From contig NZ_CP118575.1 in assembly GCF_028898845.1 (NCBI RefSeq), forward strand, positions 62,001 to 126,000: a stretch of 64,000 bases of DNA, in the 5' to 3' direction. Positions within the stretch are counted from its first letter, which is position 1. The number at the start of each line of letters is the position of its first letter. Shown piece by piece: positions 8,720-17,146 of this stretch. The notes under the pieces were generated by a model. That model saw nothing but the letters and a program-made list of their open reading frames with translations, did not search any database and was not told the origin of the DNA. The DNA is from Streptomyces sp. WZ-12. Lineage in GTDB: Bacteria; Actinomycetota; Actinomycetes; Streptomycetales; Streptomycetaceae. A program made the translations under genes and the position numbers.

Positions 8720-9511
8720 GGCGCCTTGGTCAGCCGGTCACGGTCGCGGCGGTGACGGTCTTCCAGACGGTGAAGTGTTCGGTCATTTCGGTGCGGTAGT
8801 CACTGGCTGTGAGCAGGTGCCGCCGGGGTCGGAAGTGTGAGGAGATCTGGGAGAAGCAGGCAAGGGATGTCTGGGCCGCTCCGACGGGGGGAAGTTCTTC
8901 ATGGCGCGTTCGCGTTGTCTGGTGGGCTGTTGGCTGTTCTCGGCCCGGTTGTTTAGGTACTTCGAGGTGCGGTGCTCGACCGAGGGCATGACCTGGCGGT
9001 GGGTGGCGTCGTAGGAGCGGAGTTTGTCGGTGACGATCACGCGGGGCAGGTACGCGTACTCCTTGAGGAGCTTGCGGAAGAACCGCTTCGCCGCCGTGGT
9101 GTCCCGCTTGTCCGTGACGAGAATGTCGAGGACGTTGCCGTCCTGGTCCACCGCGCGCCAGAGGTAGCGCATCCGGCCGTTGACCTTGATGAACACCTCG
9201 TCCAGGTGCCACTTGTCGCCCGGGCGAGGCCGGCGGCGACGCAGTTGTCTGGCGTAGGCCGGGCCGAACGTGGTGCACCAGGCGCGGATCGACTCGTACG
9301 AGACGACGACGCCACGCTCGAAGAGGAGCTCCTCGACCTCCCGGTACGAGAGCGGAAAACGGTGATACAGCCACACCGCGTGAGCGATCACCTCGGCCGG
9401 GAAGCAGTACCCCTTGTACGACGACGCCCCCTCGGACCCCACGACCGACCCCTCCCACAACGACCCAACATCAAGATCACCTCACGCCACCCACAACAAC
9501 CCGATAGCGCC
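8720..9511 (-). mobile_element. IS6-family insertion sequence
   Basis: The right end carries the terminal sequence that reads GGCGCTATCGGGTTGTTGTG on the minus strand. The same sequence occurs at 24673 (same orientation) and starts the stubs at 36444 and 46661. The left end is taken as GGCGCC at 8720, just past the transposase stop. At 792 bp it fits the family. No 8-bp target duplication is seen. It truncates the Ala/Gly-rich fragment. Confidence 0.75.
8730..9460 (-). pseudogene. IS6-family transposase with a C-terminal frameshift
   Basis: From the ATG at 9460 the product is a typical IS6 DDE transposase: KGYCFPAEVIAHAVWLYHRF, then DKWHLDEVFIKVNG (D), VIVTDKLRSYD (D) and NNRAENSQQPTRQRERAMK (E). 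At a run of six G residues (8886-8891 on the plus strand) the frame slips. The expected C-terminus (VGAAQTSLACFSQISSHFRP) lies in the next frame and ends at 8730. The shorter out-of-frame product ends at 8783. All three catalytic residues precede the slip, so activity may remain. The copy at 22815 has the same six-G run. Confidence 0.8.
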
Positions 9512-9518
9512 GTCCCAA

Positions 9519-9540
9519 CATCAATCGCGGGTCAACCCGT
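9519..9540. repeat. 22-bp sequence repeated at 40559-40580
   Basis: The core TCAATCGCGGGTCAACCCGT occurs here and again at 40561-40580, in the same orientation. In both places it lies just upstream of a cargo gene (lsr2 at 9553, the giant gene at 40678). It probably marks the surviving end of a lost insertion element, or a recombination joint. Confidence 0.6.
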
Positions 9541-9552
9541 TAGGATGCGCCC

Positions 9553-9879
9553 ATGGCTCAGAAAGTCGTAACTGTCTACACGGATGACCTCACGGGCGAA
9601 GAATCATCGGAGGCCACCACCCACACCTTCGCCATTGATGGCGTACAGTACGAAATTGACCTGAATCCGGATAGTTTCGACCAACTATTGGAAGCAATGG
9701 CACTCTTCAGGACGTCTGGTCGGCGGGTCGGCAAAGCTCGCAAGCCCCGCCAGGAAAGGGCTGCTAGCCGTGACGACAGCGCGGCGATTAGGGCCTGGGC
9801 CAAGGGGGCCGGCTACGAGGTCAGCGACCGTGGTCGAGTTCCCACGGAAGTGCGTGAGGCATACGACAAGGCCCACTGA
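9553..9879 (+). CDS. lsr2: Lsr2-family nucleoid-associated protein
   Basis: The protein has 108 residues. The N-terminal oligomerisation domain is recognisable (MAQKVVTVYTDDLTGEESSE, then FAIDGVQYEIDLNPDSFDQL). A basic linker (RRVGKARKPRQERA) leads to the C-terminal AT-hook-like DNA-binding domain (IRAWAKGAGYEVSDRGRVPT, ending EVREAYDKAH), where the RGR motif inserts in the minor groove. Lsr2 silences AT-rich, horizontally acquired DNA and secondary-metabolite genes in actinobacteria. The gene lies 41 bp after an IS6 end, so its native promoter may be gone or replaced. As a diverged paralogue on an accessory region it may silence this region or modify the host Lsr2. Confidence 0.93.
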   Translation: MAQKVVTVYTDDLTGEESSEATTHTFAIDGVQYEIDLNPDSFDQLLEAMALFRTSGRRVGKARKPRQERAASRDDSAAIRAWAKGAGYEVSDRGRVPTEVREAYDKAH

Positions 9880-10039
9880 TTATGCCCAAGTTCCGGTAGG
9901 CTCCGGTAGCCCCCTCATCGTCTTCCGTTCTTGTGGTCGTCGCAACACCACGGCTCAAGAGGTGACGGGCGGGTCTGTTCAATGAGTCTTTTTCATCCCG
10001 GCTCTGGATGGGTGAAAGGCCTGGTCAGGTAGGGTGTGG

Positions 10040-10390
10040 GTGACGAGGCAGGGCCCCTGTCGTTGGCGTGGTGATCTCACCCATCACACTGATGTCCGAG
10101 GGGCCTTGTTGGTTGCTTATTCGTAACTGGTTAGGTCTGTGGGGCTGGTGGGCGTGTGGGATCGCCGGGTGGCCCGGGGTTTCAGGGGGTCCTACGTTGT
10201 TGTGTGGGTTGGACGGGCCAGTCGTAAGGTCCAGGGATCCAGAGACACCGGGTGTGGCTTTCAGGGGGTTGCCCTCGATGGTTCCCGCCACCTGGCCGCC
10301 CGGTGTCTCACGACGACTCGGCCGCTGATTAGGAGCTGCGGGCCCCGCGGGTGCATCGCTGAGTAGGACCACGCTGGCGAGGTCGTCCGG
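10040..10390 (+). ncRNA. candidate IS110 bridge RNA region
   Basis: The non-coding left end of the IS110 element contains a perfect 11-bp stem: GAGACACCGGG at 10242-10252 and CCCGGTGTCTC at 10299-10309. A nested stem (GTGGC 10254-10258, GCCAC 10287-10291) encloses a large internal loop. Smaller hairpins occur nearby (CCGGG-TGG-CCCGG near 10158-10170). IS110 recombinases of the IS621 type use a structured RNA from this position, with internal loops pairing to target and donor DNA. No loop has been matched to a target here, so the assignment rests on position plus structure. Confidence 0.4.
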
Positions 10391-10424
10391 AAGAACAGTG
10401 CACAACGAACGACCGGAGGAACAG

Positions 10425-11615
10425 GTGGCCCAGATCTGGGCGGGTACGGACATCGGCAAGACGCACCATCACTGCGTGGTCCTGGACGCCGAGGGCAGGC
10501 GGCTGCTGTCGCGGAGAGTACTGAACGACGAGCCGGAACTGCTGGCTCTGCTCGCTGACGTCCTGGCGATCAGCGAGGACGTGGTGTGGGCGGTCGATGT
10601 TGCCGACGGTATGGCCACCCTGCTGATCAATGTGCTCCTCAACCACGGCCAGCAGCTCGTCTACATACCCGGCCTTGCGGTCAGCCGGGCATCCGCCGGC
10701 TACCGGGGCGTGGGCAAGACCGACGCCAAGGATGCGACCGTCATCGCCGACCAGGCCCGGATGCGGCGGGACCTGACGGTCCTGCGGCCGGATGACGAAC
10801 GGGCCGTCGAACTGCGGATCCTCACGGACCGCCGCGCTGACCTCAACGCGGACCGCACCCGTCGGATCAATCGCCTTCGCGGTCAACTCACCAGCATCTT
10901 CCCGGCGTTGGAACGAGCAATGGATCTCGGCAACGTCGGCCCGTTGATCCTGCTGACCGGCTACCGGACCCCGGCCGCCCTGCGTCGAACCGGCCGCAGC
11001 CGACTGGAAACGTGGCTCAGGAACCGCAAGGTCCGCAGTGCCGAAGTCCTCGCCGAGGCCGCCCTGGAGGCGGCCGGGCGCCAGCACACCGCCGTCCCTG
11101 GGGAGAAGATCACCGCGCAGGTGGTCCACACCCTGGCGAAGGAGGTGATGGGCCTCAACGAGCAGATCGCCGAGATCGACAAGCTCATTGCGGCCCGGTT
11201 TCGCGACCACGAACTCGCCGAAGTGATCGAGAGCATGCCCGGCATCGGCCCGCTGATGGGCGCCGAGTTCCTCGCCGCCACCGCCGGCGATATGAGCCGC
11301 TTCGGCAGCTCCGACCGCCTGGCCAGCTTCGCGGGTGTCGCTCCCGTGCCCCGGGACTCCGGCAACGTCAGCGGCAACCTGCACCGTCCCCGGCGCTACC
11401 ACCGCCGCCTGCAACGCGTCTTCTACACCTCCGCGCTCATCAGCATCCGCAACTGCGACGCATCCCGCCGCTTCTACGAACGCAAGCGCGCCGAAGGTAA
11501 ACGGCATACCCAGGCGGTCCTCGCCCTGGCCCGGCGACGGGTGAATGTCCTGTGGGCCCTGATCCGTGACGGACGGTGCTTCCAAAGGGAACTCCCTGTC
11601 ACAGTGGCGGGTTGA
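10425..11615 (+). CDS. IS110-family recombinase (transposase)
   Basis: The start is taken at the GTG 10425 because GGAGG sits 6 bp upstream; a GTG at 10398 in the same frame is possible. The product (396 residues) has the N-terminal RuvC-like DEDD domain (AQIWAGTDIGKTHHHCVV with D, then GKTDAKDATVIADQARM). It also has the C-terminal Transposase_20 domain with the serine region (ESMPGIGPLMGAEFLAATAG, and PRDSGNVSGNLHRPRRYH). It catalyses RNA-guided, duplication-free insertion. The length is normal and no break is seen, so it is probably functional. It ends 8 bp from the end of the converging IS66 remnant. Confidence 0.9.
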   Translation: MAQIWAGTDIGKTHHHCVVLDAEGRRLLSRRVLNDEPELLALLADVLAISEDVVWAVDVADGMATLLINVLLNHGQQLVYIPGLAVSRASAGYRGVGKTDAKDATVIADQARMRRDLTVLRPDDERAVELRILTDRRADLNADRTRRINRLRGQLTSIFPALERAMDLGNVGPLILLTGYRTPAALRRTGRSRLETWLRNRKVRSAEVLAEAALEAAGRQHTAVPGEKITAQVVHTLAKEVMGLNEQIAEIDKLIAARFRDHELAEVIESMPGIGPLMGAEFLAATAGDMSRFGSSDRLASFAGVAPVPRDSGNVSGNLHRPRRYHRRLQRVFYTSALISIRNCDASRRFYERKRAEGKRHTQAVLALARRRVNVLWALIRDGRCFQRELPVTVAG

Positions 11616-11623
11616 CAACGTCA

Positions 11624-12591
11624 TTAGGAGGTGGTGGGTGTCCAGGGTCTGCCGCGCATGGCGTGGGTGAGGACGTCGAGCATCTGCTGGCCGTGGCGGT
11701 CGGCGGTGGCGAAGTAGGTGCGGATCGCGGCGAAGTCGCGGGCTCCTTGCAGGGTGCGCAGGTGCGCAGGCTTCCGGAGATTTTGATGCGGAGTTTCGCC
11801 ATGCGGATGGTCTGCTCGGCCGCGTTGTTGTCGAAGGGCAGGGCCGGGTCGTGGACCCAGCGCAGGTAGTCGTCCCAGCGGCGGTCCAGCCGCTGGAACA
11901 GGGCGTGATGCTTGGCCTCGGTCTTCGAGGACCGGGCGGCAGTGGCCGCGATGCCGTCGGTGACCGCGGTTCGCAGTGCGGCGAGTTCCCCGGTCGTAAC
12001 TGGATAGGTCTGTGGGGCCAGTGTCGCGGGCGGTGTCGGCGGCCTTCTTCAGCGCGAGGAGGGCGTCGGTGGCGCGGTAGGCCGCACAGCGGGCGGCTTC
12101 GCTGCCGGTTTCGGTGACGGCGATCAGTTCGCGCAGCACGTGCGCGCTGCACAGGGCGTGCTCCGTGTGGGTGTAGGTGTCATAGGGGCCCAGGCGTCGT
12201 GCATGGCCAGGCCGGTGAAGTGCGGCAGTATCCGGCGGCGTCGGTCGCCTCGGTGCCTCGGCGCCGGTGGACGCTGAGGTGGACGAAGGAGCCGGTGGAG
12301 GCCGAGTGCAGCCAGTGCCTCGCCCCGGCGGTGCGGAACCCGGTCTCGTCGAAGAACGCCAGCGGGGCTGCCGCGATCTTCTCGACCGCCCGGTAGGCGA
12401 AGTCCGTCAGACGCGATGCACAGCGCCGCACCCAGGAGGCAACCGTGCCCGGGGCGATGGGCGCGCCGAACAGTTCCGCGAGTGCGGTCGCGGGTGCGGT
12501 GCTTCGACGGGAACTGTCCGTGCATCAGATATACGCCCACGGCGGTGATCCTCGGCCCGTACTGGACCGACTGATGGCGCCCTTTGAATTT
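11624..12591 (-). pseudogene. IS66-family transposase remnant with several frameshifts
   Basis: Pieces in different frames match an IS66 core read leftward: QYGPRITAVGVYLMHGQF near 12520-12570, CASRLTDFAYRAVEKIAAAP and WLHSASTGSFVHLSVHRRRG around 12300-12420, GLAMHDAWAP near 12200, and MLRELIAVTETGSEAARC then LALKKAADTARDTG at 12030-12139. The C-terminal part FATADRHGQQMLDVLTHAMR runs to 11624. At least three single-base shifts occur (about 12230, 12180 and 11990), and the N-terminus is replaced by an ISL3 fragment. It is non-functional. Confidence 0.8.
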
Positions 12592-13040
12592 GGCTCTGAC
12601 CGCAGTTTCGTGAATCCCCAGGTCAGGGGTAGGAACGAGGGATCGTTTCAGCACGGTGTTCCCTGGCGTGGCGAGCAAGACGATCGAGGATGTGCTGTTT
12701 GCTGGGATCGATGTGCGAGTGGAGCGCGTCAACGATGTCTCCGGCGGCCTGGTGCTGGAGGCGGAGTCCACGGGTCGTCCGGGCCGGTGCCCGGACTGCC
12801 GGAAGCGGGCGGAACGCGTGCACAGTACGTACCAACGCTCCCTGGACGAGAGGCCGTTGGGTCCGCGTCGAGTCACAGTCCGGCTCCGGGTGCGACGGTT
12901 CTTCTGCGACCGGCCAAGCTGTTCACGCCGGACGTTCGTCGAGCAAGTCGGCGGGCTGACCGGCGGTACCGCCGGTCAAGCATCGGGATGACGGGCTGGC
13001 TCTGGTCGATCGCGGCGGAGTTGGGTGGCCGTCCGGCCGT
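12592..13040 (+). pseudogene. ISL3-family transposase N-terminal fragment
   Basis: A probable ISL3 end starts at 12592 (GGCTCTGACCGCAGTTTCGT). From about 12656 the product has the ISL3 zinc-binding N-terminus: GRCPDCRKRAERVHSTYQRS, then CDRPSCSRRTFVEQV, with paired CxxC motifs. A one-base loss near 12962 shifts the frame; the next frame continues as RRYRRSSIGMTGWLWSIAAE. The gene is then cut at 13040 by IS3 copy B. No catalytic core remains. Confidence 0.8.
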
Positions 13041-13070
13041 GAGGTTCCCCCGTCGTTCGGGAGGCGCTGA

Positions 13071-13988
13071 TCAGCTGGTCAGGAGGGGTTGACGGGGTTT
13101 CAGGTTCGCTCGTTCGGCCGTTGCCTGCTCGGCGTAGTACTTCTCCTCGAATTCGATCGGGCTGAGGAAGCCGAGTCGTTCCTGGGTGCGGCGGGAGTTA
13201 TAGAAGCCGTCTGTGTACTCGAAGAGCGCGAGGTTCGCCTCGGCACGTGTGGCGAAGACGCGGCCGCGCACGCACTCGGTCTTGATCAGCATCCACAGGT
13301 TCTCCGCGAGGGCGTTGTCGTGGCTGTCCCCGACGGAGCCCATGGACGCGTCAACTCCTGCCCGCAGCAGGCGAGTTGTGAGCTTGATGGATGTGTACTG
13401 ACAGCCGTGGTCGGCATGGTGGATGAGCTTGCCGGGCTCGACCTCGCGGGACGCGAGGGCGTACTCCAGCGTGGTCAGGACCAGGTCGGCGTCCGCGCGG
13501 GCGGAGGTCTCCCAGGCCACCACCCGGCGGGAGAACGCGTCCCGGATCGCCGACAGCCACAGCGGGCCCTCGCCGGTCGAGATCATCGTCAGGTCGGTGA
13601 CCCACAGCCGGTTCGGCGCCGGTGCGGTGAAGTCCCGGTTGACCAGGTCCGGGGCGAGTGTGGCCTTCGGATCCCGGCGCGTGAAGCCTGTGCGGCGCGG
13701 GCTGATGCCCGCCAGGTCGGCCTCGCGCATCAGGCGCTCGACCCGCTTGCGGCCCACGCGTGTGCCCTCGCGTTTCAGCACGGCATGCACGCGCGGAGAG
13801 CCGTAGATCCCGCCGGACTCGGTGTGGATCTCCTTGATCCGCTCGGTCAGCTCGACGTCGCGACGCCGCCGCTCGCACGGCTGCTTCTCGGCGCGGCGCC
13901 AGCGGTAGTAGGTGGAGGAGGCGATGTGCAGTTCCCGCAGGACGCACTCGACTCCCAGGTCAGGGTGCTCGTCGAGGAGCCCCGTCAC
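13071..13988 (-). CDS. IS3-family OrfB transposase (copy B)
   Basis: This is a 305-residue integrase-core protein starting at a GTG that overlaps the OrfA stop (VTGLLDEHPDLGVECV). It has the HTH_21 segment (YYRWRRAEKQPCERRRRDVE, then GGIYGSPRVHAVLKREGTRV) and the DDE triad in LWVTDLTMISTGEG (D), HHADHGCQYTSIKL (D) and NALAENLWMLIKTE (E). It ends ERANLKPRQPLLTS. The same frame remains open far upstream (to 15392), but that extension crosses the element boundary and is not real. This is the reference intact copy used here to interpret copies A and C. Confidence 0.9.
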   Translation of the reverse strand: MTGLLDEHPDLGVECVLRELHIASSTYYRWRRAEKQPCERRRRDVELTERIKEIHTESGGIYGSPRVHAVLKREGTRVGRKRVERLMREADLAGISPRRTGFTRRDPKATLAPDLVNRDFTAPAPNRLWVTDLTMISTGEGPLWLSAIRDAFSRRVVAWETSARADADLVLTTLEYALASREVEPGKLIHHADHGCQYTSIKLTTRLLRAGVDASMGSVGDSHDNALAENLWMLIKTECVRGRVFATRAEANLALFEYTDGFYNSRRTQERLGFLSPIEFEEKYYAEQATAERANLKPRQPLLTS

Positions 13989-14293
13989 CTGGGCCGGGTC
14001 GGGTCGAGTTGCGCCGCGAAAAAAGCCGAGGCCGTCCGCAGAACTTCGTTCGCGCGCTTGAGCTGGGCGTTCTCCTTGCGAAGCGCGGCGAGTTCGACGC
14101 GTTCGTCGCTGGTCAGCCGGTCGTCCCGCTCGCCGGCATCGGCCTCGGCCTGCCGGATCCAGCCGCGCAGGGCCTCGGGATGCACGCCGAGCTCGATAGC
14201 CAGTCGCTTGATCTGGGGCTTCGGGTCGGAGGTCCGGTACATCCGCACCGCACGCTCGCGCAACTCCAGCGAGTACTTCCTGGGGGCAGCCAT
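13985..14293 (-). CDS. IS3-family OrfA (copy B)
   Basis: This 102-residue protein (MAAPRKYSLELRERAVRMYR) has a helix-turn-helix, a C-terminal leucine-rich helix and an ending in LDPTRPR. It overlaps OrfB by a few bases, and a T-rich slippery stretch within the codons for ASAFFAAQ is the likely -1 frameshift site that makes the OrfAB transposase. No defects are seen. Confidence 0.88.
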   Translation of the reverse strand: MAAPRKYSLELRERAVRMYRTSDPKPQIKRLAIELGVHPEALRGWIRQAEADAGERDDRLTSDERVELAALRKENAQLKRANEVLRTASAFFAAQLDPTRPR

Positions 14294-14361
14294 GGTCGAT
14301 GTTCCTCTCATGAGAACCATCTGACCCTCTGTCACCATCCTCCGCATCCCGGGGGAACCTC

Positions 14362-15191
14362 CGTCGGAACCGACGAAACGCGAGGTCAGACGCGCGGCTT
14401 TGGCCGAGAGGGTCACCCACTTCTTCAACGCGTCGGGGAATACGTACGGTTCGCCGAGGATCACGCTGGACCTGTGGGCCGAGGGCTGGCAGGTCTCGGT
14501 GAACACTGTCGCCCAGGTGCTGGCCGAGCTCGGGCTCCAGGGCCGCAAACCCCCGCGCCGACGGAAGAACCTGACCCGTCAGGGCAAGCGGAAAGCAGCC
14601 CGTGACCTGGTGCTTCGTCGCTTCGACGCGATCGCCCCGGACGTGTTGTGGAGGGGCGATATGACGGAGATCGAAACGGGCGAGGGCAAGCTCTACCTCT
14701 CCTCCGTCCATGACGCGTTCTCGCGCCGGGTGCTCGGCTACGCGATGGGTGAGCGGCACGATGCAGCCCTGGTCAGCGTGTCGCTGCAGATGGCCGCCGC
14801 GACACGGGGTGGCGCCGTGGACGGCGTGATCTTCCACTCGGACCGCGGGTCGGAATACACCAGCGAGACGTACAACAGCCTGTGTGACCGGCTGGGTGTG
14901 GTGCAGTCCATGGGGCGCGTGGGCTCGGCCCTGGACAACGCGGCCGCCGAATCCTTCCACTCCTCGATCAAGGTCGAATACATCCACCGGCACCGCTTCG
15001 CCACCCGTGCCGGGGCCCGACTGAAGATCGCCACATGGATCACGGACTTCTTCAACACCCGCCGCAGGCACAGCGCCGCCGGCGGACTGCCCCCGGTGGA
15101 GTTCGAACGGACGATCACCGAAGCCCGGATGCGGGCGCACCAGGAAGACCGAGCAGCATAAGGAAGTCCTCCACGTTTCCAGGGGATTGAC
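14362..15191 (+). pseudogene. IS3-family OrfB fragment of a second subtype, with its right end
   Basis: The frame is open from the copy B boundary (SEPTKREVRRAALAERVTHF) to the stop at 15161, so the N-terminus and OrfA are missing. The integrase core is otherwise complete: APDVLWRGDMTEIETGEG (D), IFHSDRGSEYTSE (D) and NAAAESFHSSIKVEYIHRHR (E). It resembles the complete subtype at 21401-22719 at clearly lower identity. A right terminal repeat remains at about 15174-15191 (GTTTCCAGGGGATTGACA). It was truncated by insertion or deletion associated with copy B. Confidence 0.85.
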
Positions 15192-15538
15192 ATACGTGAC
15201 GTGGAACCGCTCCTCGATCAGCCGGCCGATCCGCGCCAGCGTCCACCGCTGGTCCTCCCAGCCGTGCGCCATCGGACCAGCCCGCAGCAAGTCCTCCAGC
15301 TCCGCTTCCTGCCCGGCGCTCAAGTACGAGCTGCCGCCCGACCCTTCGACAGCAGAGCCTCCCGACCGCCCTCGGCCCAGACCCGACGCCACAGGCTGAC
15401 CGCCTGCGGCGTCACCCCGAGCATGCCCGCGACCCCGCTCTGCCGTATCCCTTGTTCGAATAAATCAGCTGCCCGCATACGCCGCCGCTCGGCCTCAACT
15501 GCCCCCAACCGCCTGCGAGTTAGAATCCCCATACACAC
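15192..15538 (-). pseudogene. IS630-like transposase N-terminal remnant
   Basis: Reading leftward from an ATG at 15538 (MCMGILTRRRLGAVEAERRR), the product has the HTH (GVAGMLGVTPQAVSLWRRVW). After a frameshift near 15370 it continues as SSYLSAGQEAELEDLLRAGP and ARIGRLIEERFHVTYV, typical of the second HTH/winged segment of IS630 transposases. The catalytic domain is absent, cut at 15192 by the IS3 fragment end. It is a different lineage from the IS630 copies at 22948 and 36812. Confidence 0.75.
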
Positions 15539-15581
15539 GGTATGCCGAACAAGGCCAGATCATCAAACGCGCCGTCAAAGA

Positions 15582-16151
15582 TCAGTACTGTGACGAGCAG
15601 TACCGGCACATGATGACGCCATCTTGCAACTCCGCTAAGGAGCGTAGACCGCACTCGGGACAAGGCGTATCCAATGAGCGCGGAGCTTCAGGAATATCCA
15701 CCATACGACGAGCCTTGATGTACGCTATCCATGTGCGCAAAGCGTGCAATCCGCCTTCTTGGGTTTGTACGGCAGCCGGGACATCCCCTGAAAGGAGACG
15801 GCATGCGTACTGGAACAAGGGGCCTGGTTGCATAGGTGCGGACGAAATGGCATTTGGCGCAGCGTGCGTAGCCCATGCATAGACGACGTCAACACACCGC
15901 CGAGTATGATCGAACAGATTCTCCCGAAATGGCGTGACTATCGTCCTATACTTCACAGGGGTCCGATTTACGGGAAGCTCGGTCGACCTGGGGCGAAGAC
16001 CAGAGGAAAGTTCCAGGTGTAACTGGACGTACAGCAGGGGAAACTCTTCGAGTATTTTTGCCAGAAATTTCCGGCAAAAAGAACAGAGGAATAGTTGCTG
16101 CTCTGTGGCCGATGTCGTCTTGCCACAGACTTGGCACCAGGGCTGCATCAA
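15582..16151 (-). CDS. two-zinc-ribbon protein of unknown function, with TTA codons
   Basis: This 189-residue protein has a CxxC pair at each end: CQVCGKTT with LFLCSFCRKF at the N-terminus, and CPECGLRS with MCRYCSSQY at the C-terminus. Each pair of knuckles could bind one zinc. The middle is helical and rich in Arg/Ala (DIPEAPRSLDTP before the last ribbon). GC is visibly lower than in the surrounding IS elements. Two TTA leucine codons are in frame (plus-strand 15636-15638 and 16020-16022), so translation would depend on a bldA-type tRNA. The type resembles small actinophage or integrative-element proteins, but I cannot name a function. It is a real gene by composition and length, with an ATG at 16151. 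Confidence 0.6.
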   Translation of the reverse strand: MMQPWCQVCGKTTSATEQQLFLCSFCRKFLAKILEEFPLLYVQLHLELSSGLRPRSTELPVNRTPVKYRTIVTPFRENLFDHTRRCVDVVYAWATHAAPNAISSAPMQPGPLFQYACRLLSGDVPAAVQTQEGGLHALRTWIAYIKARRMVDIPEAPRSLDTPCPECGLRSLAELQDGVIMCRYCSSQY

Positions 16152-16242
16152 ACCTCCTTGGCTTATTGCAGAACCTGACTCGAAATCAGTGCAGATACCG
16201 TTAGACCATCGGATGGTCGGTTAGCTCTATGCCGCAGGCCAC

Positions 16243-17102
16243 ATTGAGCCTCTTCAGCGGTGCTTCTCCAAGGTGAGGACGGCTTGGGTCATTGACGTGA
16301 GGTGGTTGGGGCTGCAGTGGGCTCGGCGGAAAATGCGCCAGGCCTTGAGGTGGGCGAAGGCCTGCTCGACGGGGCTGCGTAGTCGGGAGTGTGCACGGTT
16401 GACGGCCTTCTGTGCGGTGGTGAGCTCGCGTCCGCGGTGGTGTTTGAAGGGTGTGCAGAAGGTTCCGCCGGCGCCTTGATAGGCCTTGTCTGCAAGGGCG
16501 GGGATCTTCAGGCGTTCACAGATGGTGATGATGTGGTGGGTTCGGGCGGCGGTGATGTCCACCACTCGGCCGGGCAACGCGGGTGAGAACCACAGGAGTT
16601 GACCGCTCGGTCCGGTGACAGCTTGGATATTCACGTCGTGTCGCTTGGCCTTGCTGTCGCCGACGCGGTCGCATTCGGCGAGGGTGCCGTCGACGAGAAC
16701 GTATTCCGGACGGGCCCGACGCAGAGCCTGGGTGAGGGATGACGCCCGGGAGGCGAGGAGCTTGATCACGCCGTGTACGTAAGTGTAGGCGGTGCTTCGC
16801 TGATGCGGAAGCCGGCCGCGAGCTTGGCGTACGTGGTTTGCTCCCGCAGGTACACCAGCGCCACGATCGCGCGTTGTGACGGCCGCAGTTTGCACCTGCG
16901 GTCACCCTCGCGAGTGACGATCAGCATCGTCACCCATGTCCACCAGGGCGTGTGGCAGGTCCAGTGTGGCAGGATAAGTGATCAACAGGGCTCCCTGGCC
17001 AGGCGGTTGAGACGTCAGACATCTCGCCCAACAGTCGGGGAGCCTGCTCGTTACGGGCCGACCACCCTCACTCAATCAGTGGCCGAGTTGAAGAAGCTCA
17101 TT
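16243..17102 (-). mobile_element. IS5-family (IS427-like) element
   Basis: The ends are TTGAGCCTCTTCAGC at about 16244 and AATGAGCTTCTTCAAC (inverted) ending near 17102. The transposase gene inside is frameshifted. Related ends occur at 19963 and 35549. It separates the zinc-ribbon gene from the aldo/keto-reductase-like gene. Confidence 0.75.
16254..16927 (-). pseudogene. IS5-family transposase with one frameshift
   Basis: Read from 16927: MLIVTREGDRRCKLRPSQRA, then LVYLREQTTYAKLAAGFRIS. A missing base near 16800 shifts the frame, and the product resumes as TAYTYVHGVIKLLASRASSL. The DDE_Tnp_4-type core follows: EYVLVDGTLAECDRVG (D), ALADKAYQGAGGTF (D) and RSPVEQAFAHLKAWRI (E). Only the frameshift spoils an otherwise full-length gene. 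Confidence 0.8.
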
Positions 17103-17146
17103 CATTTTCATTCGACACCATCCCTTCGGGGAAATAGAAGCCAGCG

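Larger units (their letters stand above)
9990..11623 (+). mobile_element. IS110-family insertion sequence, boundaries approximate
   Basis: IS110 elements lack terminal inverted repeats, so the ends are estimated. The transposase stops at 11615, and the neighbouring IS66 frame ends at 11624, which limits the right end. On the left, about 400 bp of non-coding sequence precedes the transposase, as expected when the left end encodes a guide (bridge) RNA. Confidence 0.65.
13041..14361 (-). mobile_element. IS3-family element, copy B, intact
   Basis: It is bounded by GAGGTTCCCCCG and the inverted CGGGGGAACCTC. A CGT triplet on each side (13038-13040, 14362-14364) could be the 3-bp target duplication. 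It inserts at the junction of an ISL3 fragment and another IS3 fragment. It is nearly identical to copies A and C, and copy D is a diverged relative. Confidence 0.9.

Noticed and set aside
8720..9540. Target duplication for IS6 copy 1
   Set aside because: The 8-bp flanks (…TTCGCGGT and GTCCCAAC) do not match, so the flank was rearranged after insertion.
10329..12152. A 607-codon minus-strand open frame
   Set aside because: It is antisense to the IS110 recombinase and runs into the decayed IS66 gene; no domain is encoded in that frame.
13071..15392. A 773-codon minus-strand open frame
   Set aside because: It is a chance joining of IS630 remnant sequence, antisense IS3 OrfB sequence and the real copy B OrfB (13071-13988). 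It crosses two element boundaries.
16155..16225. A possible second tRNA on the minus strand (D-loop-like TCTAACGGTA and a loop TTTCGAG)
   Set aside because: No acceptable T-arm or acceptor stem can be drawn. It may be a decayed tRNA or attachment-site remnant, but the support is too weak.
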